DNA from: Bacillus sp. MUM 116
GTDB taxonomy: Bacteria; Bacillota; Bacilli; Bacillales; Cytobacillaceae
DNA length: 41,923 nucleotides
Assembly (NCBI RefSeq): GCF_001866655.1
Contig: NZ_MLYR01000141.1
Span: 1 to 41,923, forward strand
Direction: 5' to 3'
Below, piece after piece: positions 8,814 to 16,392 of this stretch. Below the pieces are notes generated by a model. That model did no database searches. It saw only the letters and a program-made list of their open reading frames with translations, and was not told the origin of the DNA. Position numbers and translations under genes: made by a program. How positions within the stretch are numbered: position 1 is the stretch's first letter; each line of letters starts with the position of its first letter.

Positions 8814-9032
8814 TTACGAAAAGGATAGATAGATAATATAAATAAGAACAACTGCAATGGCGATAATATAGGTAAGAAAAACAGGATTAAGCAGTATAGG
8901 ATGTCGTCGAATATTATCGTGAATTTCCGAATCAATTTCGCTATTTCTTGTACTGAATGCTCTATGGGTTCTAACTGTATAAAATAACCCGACAACCATG
9001 ATTAAGGCAATGATCGCTAAAACATAAATCAT
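8814..9032 (-). CDS. Small membrane protein, two transmembrane segments
   Basis: A 72-residue protein that I do not recognise by name. One hydrophobic segment is at about residues 3-20 and another at about 49-70, with a polar, charged stretch between (THRAFSTRNSEIDSEIHDNIRR). The start is supported by AAAGGTGGGA 7-8 nt upstream. It lies downstream of the GT2 glycosyltransferase on the same strand but is separated from it by a terminator. Confidence 0.7.
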   Translation of the reverse strand: MIYVLAIIALIMVVGLFYTVRTHRAFSTRNSEIDSEIHDNIRRHPILLNPVFLTYIIAIAVVLIYIIYLSFS

Positions 9033-9130
9033 GATATTCCCACCTTTTTAGCCTATTTTTTGAGAAGGAACAAAATTTTATTCATGAAAGGAGACCAAAT
9101 ATTAAATAAGTTGGGAGGGAAAGATAAATA

Positions 9131-9158
9131 AAAAAGCACACTTTCACAACGTGTGCTC
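9131..9158 (-). terminator. Terminator of the GT2 glycosyltransferase gene
   Basis: AGCACAC (9135-9141) pairs with GTGTGCT (9151-9157); on the minus strand a T run follows. The stem overlaps the end of the coding region. Confidence 0.8.
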
Positions 9159-10235
9159 CGTTTTGGGGTTTTTTACATATTTATCCAAAATTTCCTTGTT
9201 TTTTAAAATTAATTCATGCTTAGGGCAGAAGGTTCCAGCGATTTCAATATGATCGAATGCTTTTTGATAATCGCCTAATTGAGCGTAACAAATGCAGAGT
9301 TGAAGGTGGGGAATCCAAGTGGAGCAGGCATGATTGGTAATTCCGCCATTGTCAATCGGAGGAAGTTGTGTTGCGAATTGAAACCAATGGACTGCATTTT
9401 CAGGGCGATTGATTTTTAAAAAGAAAAATCCTAACTGACAGCAGGACTCGGCACGAGGTGGGCCAAACTTTAATGCATGAAGAGCATGGTTTATGGCATA
9501 GTCCATATTTCCCATTTCTGCATAACATTCTGCAATCCTGCCGTGAGCTTGAATTTCATCCTCAATCCAGCGTTTTTCCGTTTGTAAAAATTTATGATAA
9601 AACTTGATTGCCTTTTTGTACTGTTGATGGTCATATAATTCATTGGCATAATAATATAAATCCCTTGGGGTAAAAGTGGATCCATTTTTTTGACGCTGTT
9701 CGAAAATTTTTAGGTTTCTGTCACTATTTTTATGCATTCTTTTATGCGTAATTGCAATATCGCTGTGAAGCAAATTTCCATGAACCTCAAGATATTCATG
9801 TACCGCACCGTGCCATTTGAATTGCTTTTCTCTTTTAACGATTCTCACTTGCCTTAGGCTTACAAGGACATTGCCTGACTCATCAAAGCCGGCAAGATAT
9901 TTCATGGTAACCGCATCAATGGTAGTGGGCAGGTTTTGTTTTAATTCTTCAAGTTTCCCAATCTCAGCCTCACTAAAAACATCATCGGCATCCATTGTCA
10001 GGATATATTCGTTTTGAGCATGGCTAAAAGCAAAATTTCTAGCAGCTGAGAAATCGTCTACCCATTGAAAATGATAGATGTTACAGCCATATTGCTTGGC
10101 GATTTCTACTGTTCGATCGGTTGAGCCAGTATCGACAATAATGATTTCATCGACAATATTTTTAACAGAATCCAAACAGCGGTTAAGTGTTTCTTCTTCG
10201 TTTTTTACAATCATGCACAAACTAAGGGAAATCAT
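9144..10235 (-). CDS. GT2 glycosyltransferase with C-terminal TPR-like repeats
   Basis: The N-terminal ~230 residues form a family-2 GT-A domain: MISLSLCMIVKNEEETLNRC, VDTGSTDRT, and the metal/nucleotide motif MDADD at about 81-85. The rest consists of helical repeats (YYANELYDHQQYKKAIKFY, RIAECYAEMGNMDYAI, LGFFFLKINRPENAV, LQLCICYAQLGDYQKAFDH), as in SunS-type peptide glycosyltransferases. The ATG at 10235 has a perfect GGAGGTG site upstream; the 25 residues of open frame before it overlap the preceding intergenic space. The collagen-like gene ends 58 bases upstream on the same strand, which makes that protein a natural glycosylation target. That target is inference. Length is 363 residues. 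Confidence 0.9.
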   Translation of the reverse strand: MISLSLCMIVKNEEETLNRCLDSVKNIVDEIIIVDTGSTDRTVEIAKQYGCNIYHFQWVDDFSAARNFAFSHAQNEYILTMDADDVFSEAEIGKLEELKQNLPTTIDAVTMKYLAGFDESGNVLVSLRQVRIVKREKQFKWHGAVHEYLEVHGNLLHSDIAITHKRMHKNSDRNLKIFEQRQKNGSTFTPRDLYYYANELYDHQQYKKAIKFYHKFLQTEKRWIEDEIQAHGRIAECYAEMGNMDYAINHALHALKFGPPRAESCCQLGFFFLKINRPENAVHWFQFATQLPPIDNGGITNHACSTWIPHLQLCICYAQLGDYQKAFDHIEIAGTFCPKHELILKNKEILDKYVKNPKTEHTL

Positions 10236-10293
10236 AGGTTTCACCTCCAAAAATCTACCTGTATCTCTTAAAAAGGATGCAGATAGATTCTTC

Positions 10294-10644
10294 TTAGTTT
10301 TCTGGGTCAATATACTTGTTGTATAAAGATCTTACCCATTGAATAGAGTCCGCTGATGTATCAGAATCGGAGGCATATCCATATCCTCCATTTCCTCCAG
10401 TAGTGCTGGTAGTACCTGTTGTGCCAGTAACTCCTGTAAGTCCTGTCAATCCAGTTAAACCAGTTAATCCGGTAAGTCCAGTCAATCCAGTCAATCCGGT
10501 AAGTCCAGTCATTCCAGTTAATCCCGTTAGTCCTGTTACACCTGTTAATCCGCCAGGACCATTAAGTTCTAATTTTTTAGGCGGAGGGGGTTTTGGCAAT
10601 TTTCCTCGATGTTTCGGACCTCGTTTAGGTGGCTTTGGTGGCAA
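10294..10644 (-). CDS. Collagen-like protein with 16 Gly-X-Thr triplets (probable spore surface)
   Basis: About 116 residues in three parts: a Pro/Lys/Arg-rich head, a run of 16 uninterrupted Gly-X-Thr triplets (mostly GLT, with GVT, GMT and GTT) ending in STT, and a Gly/Tyr/Ser/Asp-rich tail ending IQWVRSLYNKYIDPEN. Gly-X-Thr triplets are typical of BclA-type exosporium filaments, where threonines are O-glycosylated. The codons of the triplets vary, so the repeat is kept at protein level. The start is ambiguous: GGAGG at 10653-10657 (minus strand) is 8 nt from a TTG at 10644 but only 2 nt from the ATG at 10650. A GT2 gene follows in the same direction. Role on the spore is inferred from context. 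Confidence 0.8.
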   Translation of the reverse strand: MPPKPPKRGPKHRGKLPKPPPPKKLELNGPGGLTGVTGLTGLTGMTGLTGLTGLTGLTGLTGLTGLTGLTGVTGTTGTTSTTGGNGGYGYASDSDTSADSIQWVRSLYNKYIDPEN

Positions 10645-10776
10645 ATTCATCACCTCCAAGAAATTGATTACTATACACTATTAAATTGTCGGACAAGTTG
10701 TTCTAGGTCAAATACTAATAAATGATAATTTTTTTTTATTCATTTGAAAATTAATAAATTAAAAAAGGTTGACTAC

Positions 10777-11268
10777 TCAATCTGTTGAACTCCAAATCGG
10801 AAAGAAACCCTTTAATTGGGAAATGATTTTTCTCAAATTCTCTCTTCTTTGTATTAAATAGGTTAAAAGAATTATTAATTCATCCCTGGAAATTTTCCAT
10901 TCTCCTGGTAATGCCTGGTCAACAATTTCCGCGATTTGTTCATCTGGTATGGAGTCAAGTTTTTCTAATGCTGATTGAAATGGTTGCTTCTGATCGATAT
11001 AAGGCACAAATTCTTGGTAAACTTGTCCCCATCTGACCTCCATATTATCAATTCTGGAAAATATACTTGTAATATTCCAATTTGACTTTCTGAAGGCATC
11101 AGCATGGTCAATCAAAGCAAGAGAGGATGACTGTTTAAACGCTTTTCTACCTAATGGATTTGACATAAATTTGACGACATAGCTATTCCCATCACTGCAA
11201 CGAAAAAGTTGCGCATGCATTTCGCCAGAACCAATATCTTTGATATGTTCGATAGCATAAATCGTCAA
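10777..11268 (-). pseudogene. HipA-like kinase gene with internal in-frame deletion
   Basis: The N-terminus (IEHIKDIGSGEMHAQLFRCSDGNSYVVKFMSNPLGRKAF) matches the opening of Bacillus HipA-like proteins of roughly 250 residues. It then jumps to SLALIDHADAF, which corresponds to the aspartate-containing DHG loop and the C-terminal half of the same family. The ~90 residues expected in between, including most of the catalytic core, are missing, leaving 163 residues. The start is a TTG at 11268 with AGGTG 6 nt upstream. Kinase activity is unlikely. The frame is still open, so a shortened protein could be made. Identification rests on recalled family sequences. Confidence 0.6.
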
Positions 11269-11628
11269 TCACATCACCTGCCTTCCTTTAAATAATAGAA
11301 TTTAGAAGGCTTGACTCTTAAATCCATTAATATAAGATATTATCCTAAACAAGTAATGGTGTAGAATTTTGACCAAATATGAAAAAATATGCGAAAACCA
11401 TATTAAGAAATATTGTTATATCTAGTCTGACAAAATCGTCCATTTGTACAGAGGTAGAAATCTAAATGGGATGACTCTTACCCACTTCTTCTTTATAATA
11501 TAAGGGATTAGTTATGACTTAAAATTTCTTGGGAAAGCGCAAAAATAGACATTTCTCGAACTTTTAATCTCGAAAAATGGATTTTTTCGTCGATTTTGAA
11601 AATAAATGCTTATTAGGAGAATACCAAC
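11269..11628. other. Intergenic region without a convincing gene
   Basis: AT-rich spacer between divergent genes. It holds a 28-codon open frame on the plus strand (11379-11465, beginning MKKYAKT) with no ribosome site. A clear ribosome site TTAGGAGAA for the downstream thioredoxin-fold gene lies at the right end. No RNA gene or strong palindrome is recognised. Confidence 0.5.
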
Positions 11629-11871
11629 ATGGATAAAAAAGTTATTGTCTATACAACAAACGATTGTATTGAATGCACGATGGTGAAACAAGTGCTTACA
11701 CAGGAAGAAATTCGTTTTGAAATTAGGAATATATCGAAGAATACCGAATACCAAAAAGAAGTGGAGAAATTCGGATTCCTAGGTGTACCGGTTACCGTTT
11801 TTGAAAATCGTGCTGTTAAAGGGTTTACGAATGAATTGAAGGAAATCATCGAGATGGCTAAGGAAAAGTAA
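11629..11871 (+). CDS. Glutaredoxin/NrdH-like thioredoxin-fold protein
   Basis: An 80-residue single-domain protein. The start VIVYTTNDCIECTMVKQVL carries a CxxC redox motif (CIEC) at the end of the first strand, and VPVTVFENRAVKGF has the cis-proline and glycine region typical of glutaredoxin/NrdH folds. It would act as a small thiol-disulfide reductant in the cytoplasm. The ATG is preceded by AGGAGAA at good spacing. No nrdEF genes are adjacent, so a link to ribonucleotide reductase is not shown. Confidence 0.88.
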   Translation: MDKKVIVYTTNDCIECTMVKQVLTQEEIRFEIRNISKNTEYQKEVEKFGFLGVPVTVFENRAVKGFTNELKEIIEMAKEK

Positions 11872-11918
11872 TGGCACCATTCGTGGTGTTATTTCGGGCT
11901 GGAACATTTGACTCGACA

Positions 11919-11950
11919 ATCGTCCTTTTTTGCAAAGGGGCGATTTTTTT
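11919..11950 (+). terminator. Probable terminator after the thioredoxin-fold gene
   Basis: ATCGTCCTTT pairs imperfectly with AAAGGGGCGAT and is followed by a run of T. Confidence 0.6.
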
Positions 11951-12014
11951 ACTTCTTTTTTCCACCAACTAACGGTAAAATAGTCATGGCATTACCAAGA
12001 AGGGGAAAATAATT

Positions 12015-13388
12015 ATGAAGCAAACTTTTACGTTAACGGAAAAAACAAAGCAAATCATCATTTTATTGATACCCATTTTAATTACACAGCTTGGCATGTT
12101 TTCGATGATATTTTTTAATACGATTATGTCGGGGAGATACAATTCATCTGATCTTGCCGGAGTGGCGATCGGTTCATCGATTTGGAGTCCGATTTTTACC
12201 GGGTTAAGCAGTATCCTGCTTGCCGTTTCACCGATCGCGGCACAAAGATATGGTGAAAGGAAAACCAAAGAAGTAGCATCGAGTGTGAAACACGGAATTT
12301 ATCTATCCGTTATTATCGGTGTGGTAGTCATTGTTCTTGGGGTCCTTTTCCTGGATATCATTCTCGATAAAATGAATCTACAGGCAAGTGTTCGAAAAAC
12401 AGCCTTTGGCTATTTGGTGGGATTGAGTTATGGAATTATTCCACTATTTCTCTTCAATGTGTTACGGTCCTTTATTTATGCATTAGGAATAACACGTGTA
12501 GTGATGGTCATTCTCTTATTATCTCTGCCGATTAATTTCTTTTTGAATTATGTGCTGATTTTTGGTTATTGGGGCTTTCCGGAACTTGGGGGAGCGGGGG
12601 CAGGTTATGCAACTTCAATAACATATTGGTTCATTGCCGCAATGACGGTGTTTATTGTAAAAACTCAATTACCATTTTCCTCCTATCAAGTGTTTCATCA
12701 TTTAAAGGAATTCTCTTGGTCCGAATGCAGGGAAATTTTAAAAATCGGAGTTCCAATGGGGCTTTCCACCTTTTTTGAGACGAGTATGTTTACAGTTGTA
12801 ACGATTTTGCTTAGTAAATTTAACGTTACTACAATCGCAGCTTATCAATCTGCATTAAACATCGTTTCGTTCCTTTATATGATTCCGATTAGTATTTCAA
12901 TGGCCCAGACCGTATTAGTTGGATTTGAAGTCGGAGCTGGCCGCTATAAGGATGCGAGGGACTACAGCTGGTTAGGGATTATATTGGCCATTTTGATGGC
13001 CGTGGGTACAGGGTTGCTGGTGGTAGCATTCCGCTATGATGTTGCCGGCTTATATTCGAATGAACCTGCCGTGATAAAATTAACTGCTCATTTTCTAATT
13101 TTCGCACTATTTTTTCAAATAAGTGATGCCACGCAAGCGACAGCGCAGGCGGCATTAAGGGGCTATAAAGATGTGAATCTTTCCTTTATTATGACCTTGA
13201 TTGCATATTGGCTCATTTGTCTTCCGGTCGGTTATGTTTTGGCAAATTTTGCAAAGATGGGAGCGGCAGGCTATTGGATCGGTTTAACAATCGGGCTTCT
13301 TTCGGCAGGAGTTGCCTTATCGCTTCGTTTAATTTATATTCAAATGCGCAAATATAAAAGTGTCGAAGTTCAGGAAGAACTTGTATAA
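12015..13388 (+). CDS. MATE-family multidrug efflux transporter (NorM type)
   Basis: A 457-residue membrane protein with about 12 hydrophobic segments in two related halves, the MATE layout. It exports cationic drugs and dyes in exchange for Na+ or H+; which ion cannot be told. Typical family text includes ILITQLGMFSMIFFNTIMSG near the start, GIPLFLFNVLRSFIYALG-like sequence in the first half, and IGVPMGLSTFFETSMF opening the second half. The ATG follows AAGGGGAAAATAATT. A strong terminator follows the stop codon. It resembles B. subtilis YojI. Confidence 0.92.
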   Translation: MKQTFTLTEKTKQIIILLIPILITQLGMFSMIFFNTIMSGRYNSSDLAGVAIGSSIWSPIFTGLSSILLAVSPIAAQRYGERKTKEVASSVKHGIYLSVIIGVVVIVLGVLFLDIILDKMNLQASVRKTAFGYLVGLSYGIIPLFLFNVLRSFIYALGITRVVMVILLLSLPINFFLNYVLIFGYWGFPELGGAGAGYATSITYWFIAAMTVFIVKTQLPFSSYQVFHHLKEFSWSECREILKIGVPMGLSTFFETSMFTVVTILLSKFNVTTIAAYQSALNIVSFLYMIPISISMAQTVLVGFEVGAGRYKDARDYSWLGIILAILMAVGTGLLVVAFRYDVAGLYSNEPAVIKLTAHFLIFALFFQISDATQATAQAALRGYKDVNLSFIMTLIAYWLICLPVGYVLANFAKMGAAGYWIGLTIGLLSAGVALSLRLIYIQMRKYKSVEVQEELV

Positions 13389-13393
13389 CAGTG

Positions 13394-13427
13394 AAAAAGC
13401 GGTGAATGGGATTCACCGCTTTTTTTA
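13394..13427. terminator. Strong terminator after the MATE gene
   Basis: Perfect 14-bp stem (13394-13407 with 13411-13424), loop GGG, followed by T. The opposite A run means it may also stop transcripts from the convergent DMT gene. Confidence 0.9.
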
Positions 13428-13453
13428 TAGCATAAGAATTTATAAATTGCTTT

Positions 13454-13488
13454 GAGAATGGTCCAGCTCCGGTGCCTGCGCTTTTCTT
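13454..13488 (-). repeat. Miniature remnant of dispersed long-hairpin element B
   Basis: Read on the minus strand, AGAAAAGCGC is followed within 35 bases by GCTGGACCATTCTC. These are the two ends of the elements at 14489-14642 and 34011-34142 with almost all of the middle missing. Confidence 0.55.
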
Positions 13489-14392
13489 ATGCCGCTTCAT
13501 TGTATTCTGCAATATTTTGTTTTTGTTTTTGCTGCTGAATCAAAAAGCAAAAGACACCAGCCAGGACAAGAACTCCGCCGAAAATCTGCCATCCGGCAAG
13601 ACGTTCTCCTAATAACAGCACGGACAAGGCCGTTGCCCCGACTGGTTCTCCCAGGATGCTCATCGAAATGGTAGTTGCATTGACATAGTTTAATAGCCAG
13701 TTGAAGATGACATTTGCCAGGTTTGGAATTGTGGCTAATAAAACGAAGATTCCCCATTCGCGTGCATCATAGCCGCCAAGTGGGATGCCAGCCGCAATAT
13801 TGTAAATCGCTAAAAAAATTGCAGCAATGCCAAATACAGAAAAGCTATAAATCCAATGTGATATTTTTTTCACGATTCTTTGACCAATTAATAAGTACAT
13901 AACAACCGCAATTACACATAAAAATGAGAGGAAATCCCCTGTAATTGCTTTTTTACTTAAGCCGAAATCTCCCCAGCCAACCATGATGGCTCCAATAACC
14001 GCAATGCCCATCATTAAAATTCTTGAAGTGGTGGTTCTTTCTTTAAATAGGAAAAATCCGCCGATCATAGCGATAATCGGCTGTAATGCTAAGATGATCG
14101 TTGAGCTGGCAACAGTGGTCAGCTTTAAGGATCCGAACCAGAGTGCATAATGCAGAGCTAAAAATAGCCCTGAAAAAATAAGAAAATACCAATCTTTTTT
14201 GGCTATTTTTTTAAATTCTTCACGTTTTCTCCAAGCAAATGGTGTAAGTAAAATACATGCCAGTGCCATCCGATACATACTTAAAATTGTAGCGGGGGCA
14301 TGGGACCATTTTACAAAAATAGCCGAAAACGAAATGGCGATAATTGAAAAAACTAAAGGAAAAACAATGGATCTAGAGTTGGACTGTTTCAC
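13487..14392 (-). CDS. DMT-superfamily (EamA) transporter
   Basis: A 301-residue polytopic membrane protein with two EamA domains (about residues 10-145 and 155-290) and roughly ten hydrophobic segments. Recognisable pieces are ATILSMYRMALACILLTP, STIILALQPIIAMIGGFFLFKE and ISMSILGEPVGATALSVLLLGE. It starts at a GTG (14392) with AAGGGG 6 nt upstream; no ATG is better placed. The substrate is unknown. It is only loosely similar to the DMT exporter at 3314 and is not a recent duplicate. Confidence 0.9.
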   Translation of the reverse strand: MKQSNSRSIVFPLVFSIIAISFSAIFVKWSHAPATILSMYRMALACILLTPFAWRKREEFKKIAKKDWYFLIFSGLFLALHYALWFGSLKLTTVASSTIILALQPIIAMIGGFFLFKERTTTSRILMMGIAVIGAIMVGWGDFGLSKKAITGDFLSFLCVIAVVMYLLIGQRIVKKISHWIYSFSVFGIAAIFLAIYNIAAGIPLGGYDAREWGIFVLLATIPNLANVIFNWLLNYVNATTISMSILGEPVGATALSVLLLGERLAGWQIFGGVLVLAGVFCFLIQQQKQKQNIAEYNEAA

Positions 14393-14488
14393 TTTTATCC
14401 CCTTATCTATCTATATGATATGAAAATCGTTCATTAAGAAATAATTATAGAACGATATCTATGAATGTTCAATAAAGATTTCTTGAAA

Positions 14489-14642
14489 GAAAAGCGCAAT
14501 CGCCTTGATCAGCCCCCGACAAGGCTTTAGGTCCTGGCGGTGAAGTCGTTCTTTGACTTCATCGACAGGAACGAAGCAACCTAGGAAAAAAGCAGTTCAT
14601 TTTTTCCCTCGAGAGGCTAGGCGCTTGCGCTGGACAATTCTC
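14489..14642. repeat. Dispersed long-hairpin element B, copy 1
   Basis: The 154-bp element begins GAAAAGCGCAATCGCCTTG and ends GGCGCTTGCGCTGGACAATT. Its ends are complementary (AGCGCAATCGCC against GGCGCTTGCGCT), and inside lies TGAAGTC with GACTTCA, so the whole can fold into one long hairpin. Similarity to the copy at 34011 continues slightly beyond the core to about 14667. It contains no gene. Elements with these ends are, to my recollection, common in Bacillaceae genomes. Confidence 0.8.
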
Positions 14643-14661
14643 AAGGACGAAATTTTCTTTC

Positions 14662-15396
14662 TTATAAATTCAAATGTTGATTCCCATGAAATACCTTTAA
14701 TATGTAATCAGCATCGGGGACGTTATATTTTTTGTAACCGAGTAAAAACGTTTCATTATCATATGGTACTTCTCTGAAAGACACGTTGGTTGCACCATTT
14801 TCCGCTATGATCAGAATGGCATAAGGAGCATAGGGTTTGTGGTTACATCCTAGCGCACCGGGATTCAGGTAAAGACGGTTTTTAGTTTTAAAATGATGGA
14901 TAACATGATGGTGACCAAAACAAACAATATCCGCTGTCGAGCTGTGGTAAAGCTCATCCAGTTTTTGCTCAGTTGGTTCTTTATCTACTGTTAAAAATTT
15001 CTTCGGTTCTTGCAGATGATAGTGTACGCAAAGAAGTTCTTTTTCGTTGTAATTAGTTTGATAGGAGGTGGGAATTCTTTGCATAAATGAGATGAATTTA
15101 GGGTCAAGCCGAGCTGCCAGCCATTTATGATGTTCCCTTTCTGCACCACTGCTATAGATATCTCTCCCGGCAATGACATCCAGAATCGCTTCATCGTGAT
15201 TCCCCATGACATAGGAAATATCCTTTCGTGAACGTAGCAGATCCAAAACCTCATTGGTTTCATAGCCAATTCCGATTAAATCACCTAAACAAAAAATGTG
15301 TTCGATTTGAGGATCCCGATCAATATCATCCAAAACCGCTTGTAAAGCAGATACGTTCCCATGAATATCCGAAAAAATTGCAATTTTTTTATCCAT
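14662..15396 (-). CDS. Calcineurin-like metallophosphoesterase
   Basis: All metallophosphoesterase blocks are present: FSDIHGN near the start, CLGDLIGIG, MGNHDEAI, the later histidine VHYHL, and GHHH followed by LNPGALG. These residues bind two divalent metals. The protein is about 244 residues and cytoplasmic, similar to YfcE-type phosphodiesterases; the substrate is unknown. The ATG at 15396 is preferred because GGAG lies 9 nt upstream; ATG 15402 is 3 nt from it and probably too close. Element B copy 1 lies immediately downstream. Confidence 0.9.
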   Translation of the reverse strand: MDKKIAIFSDIHGNVSALQAVLDDIDRDPQIEHIFCLGDLIGIGYETNEVLDLLRSRKDISYVMGNHDEAILDVIAGRDIYSSGAEREHHKWLAARLDPKFISFMQRIPTSYQTNYNEKELLCVHYHLQEPKKFLTVDKEPTEQKLDELYHSSTADIVCFGHHHVIHHFKTKNRLYLNPGALGCNHKPYAPYAILIIAENGATNVSFREVPYDNETFLLGYKKYNVPDADYILKVFHGNQHLNL

Positions 15397-15443
15397 ATCC
15401 ATACACTCCAAATTCCGAAGATAAACCTATTCTACCCAAAAAC

Positions 15444-15500
15444 GGTGACAGGCACCATCGATGGACAAAATGGCGAGAATGTCCGTGTGGGATGGACAAT
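15444..15500 (-). repeat. Dispersed element A, inverted and partly decayed copy
   Basis: GGTGACAGGCACC at 15444-15456 is the reverse complement of the box seen at 6833, and it is followed by ATGGACA, TGTCC and ATGGACA pieces that pair weakly with each other. Confidence 0.55.
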
Positions 15501-15544
15501 GTGTTAAGATTAAGATGGTCTTTTTTAATCTTGATGAATACTGA

Positions 15545-15787
15545 TTACTCTCCATCATCGCTTCCGTCATCCATATCACCATCGGAATTTTTATCGTTGA
15601 ACAATTTTTGAATGGTCTCCATAATTGTTGGCGGCCGGTCCTCATCAACCAGATGTTCAGGTCTATCTTCCAAAAAGGTTGGAATAGTGAAAGAGTGAAT
15701 CACATGCTCGCGATTTTTTATCCAAATAACAAAAATAAAACAGATGACAAAAAGTATAAAAATGGTGATGCAGAGAATTTTAAGCAT
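15545..15787 (-). CDS. Small single-span membrane protein with acidic tail
   Basis: An unrecognised 80-residue protein. Residues 3-23 form one hydrophobic helix, followed by WIKNREH, giving a likely cytoplasmic tail by the positive-inside rule. The C-terminus is strongly acidic (DGDMDDGSDDGE). The ATG is preceded by AAAGGGGG with suitable spacing. It stands alone between the phosphoesterase and DUF2642 genes. Confidence 0.65.
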   Translation of the reverse strand: MLKILCITIFILFVICFIFVIWIKNREHVIHSFTIPTFLEDRPEHLVDEDRPPTIMETIQKLFNDKNSDGDMDDGSDDGE

Positions 15788-15930
15788 TTGGCATCCCCCT
15801 TTTTATACAAATTTATGAAACTTGTCTTTTTATATTCATTTCCAAAATAAGATCTGTAATAAAATGATTTAGAGCTTGGAAGTCACATTTCCAAGCTCTT
15901 TTGTCTATTTTTATGTGGTTTTTTTTGGAA

Positions 15931-16215
15931 TTAGTTACTTTCGTGATGGTGCTCATCTTCATGTTCAATCTGAGATTCCAATGGATTAAAGCCAAATGGT
16001 CCTCTTGGCACCATCATTTCCACTCGAAAAATGGCCACGATGGTTTCGATGCGAATGGTCAATTCTATCGGAGTCCCTCTACCCCTGCTATGCAAAATTA
16101 CAACATCCGAACCTACAGCTTTTAACCGACCATTAAAACTTCCTTGAAGAGTAGTAATCTCAACTTCCTTCTTTAATAACTCATTGGCAATTTGATGAAA
16201 ATTAAAATCTGTCAT
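15931..16215 (-). CDS. DUF2642 (YuzF-like) probable spore coat-associated protein
   Basis: A 94-residue product. The central part (VEITTLQGSFNGRLKAV, DVVILHS, IRIETIVAIF) has the SH3/Sm-like small beta pattern of DUF2642 proteins, several of which are spore-associated in Bacillus. The C-terminus is His/Glu-rich (EHEDEHHHESN), which could bind metal. The ATG at 16215 follows a perfect AGGAGG with 8-nt spacing; the longer open frame upstream has no support. Function is not established. Confidence 0.75.
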   Translation of the reverse strand: MTDFNFHQIANELLKKEVEITTLQGSFNGRLKAVGSDVVILHSRGRGTPIELTIRIETIVAIFRVEMMVPRGPFGFNPLESQIEHEDEHHHESN

Positions 16216-16392
16216 ATCATCAACCTCCTCCTTCCGCTTTACAGTAAATGCAGAACAAGAAAAAAGGTGTATGGGTGAACGGAGGGGGGCTGGTGGTGTC
16301 AATTTAAAAATATAGCTTGAATTTTGTATGGGGAATGGTGTAAATATGAATTAAATGATTACGATGACGGATAAAGGGTTTGGGGGGAAATG

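Noticed and set aside
10430..10560. Possible CRISPR-like or tandem DNA repeat
   Set aside because: The 9-bp periodicity reflects Gly-X-Thr codons with varied synonymous codons; there are no constant repeats with unique spacers.
10403..10684. Plus-strand open frame full of Pro-Val repeats (VNPVSPVNP)
   Set aside because: It is the antisense shadow of the Gly-X-Thr repeats in the collagen-like gene; the minus-strand frame has the ribosome site.
11379..11465. 28-codon frame starting MKKYAKTILRNIV
   Set aside because: No ribosome site and no hydrophobic or family signature strong enough to call a gene.
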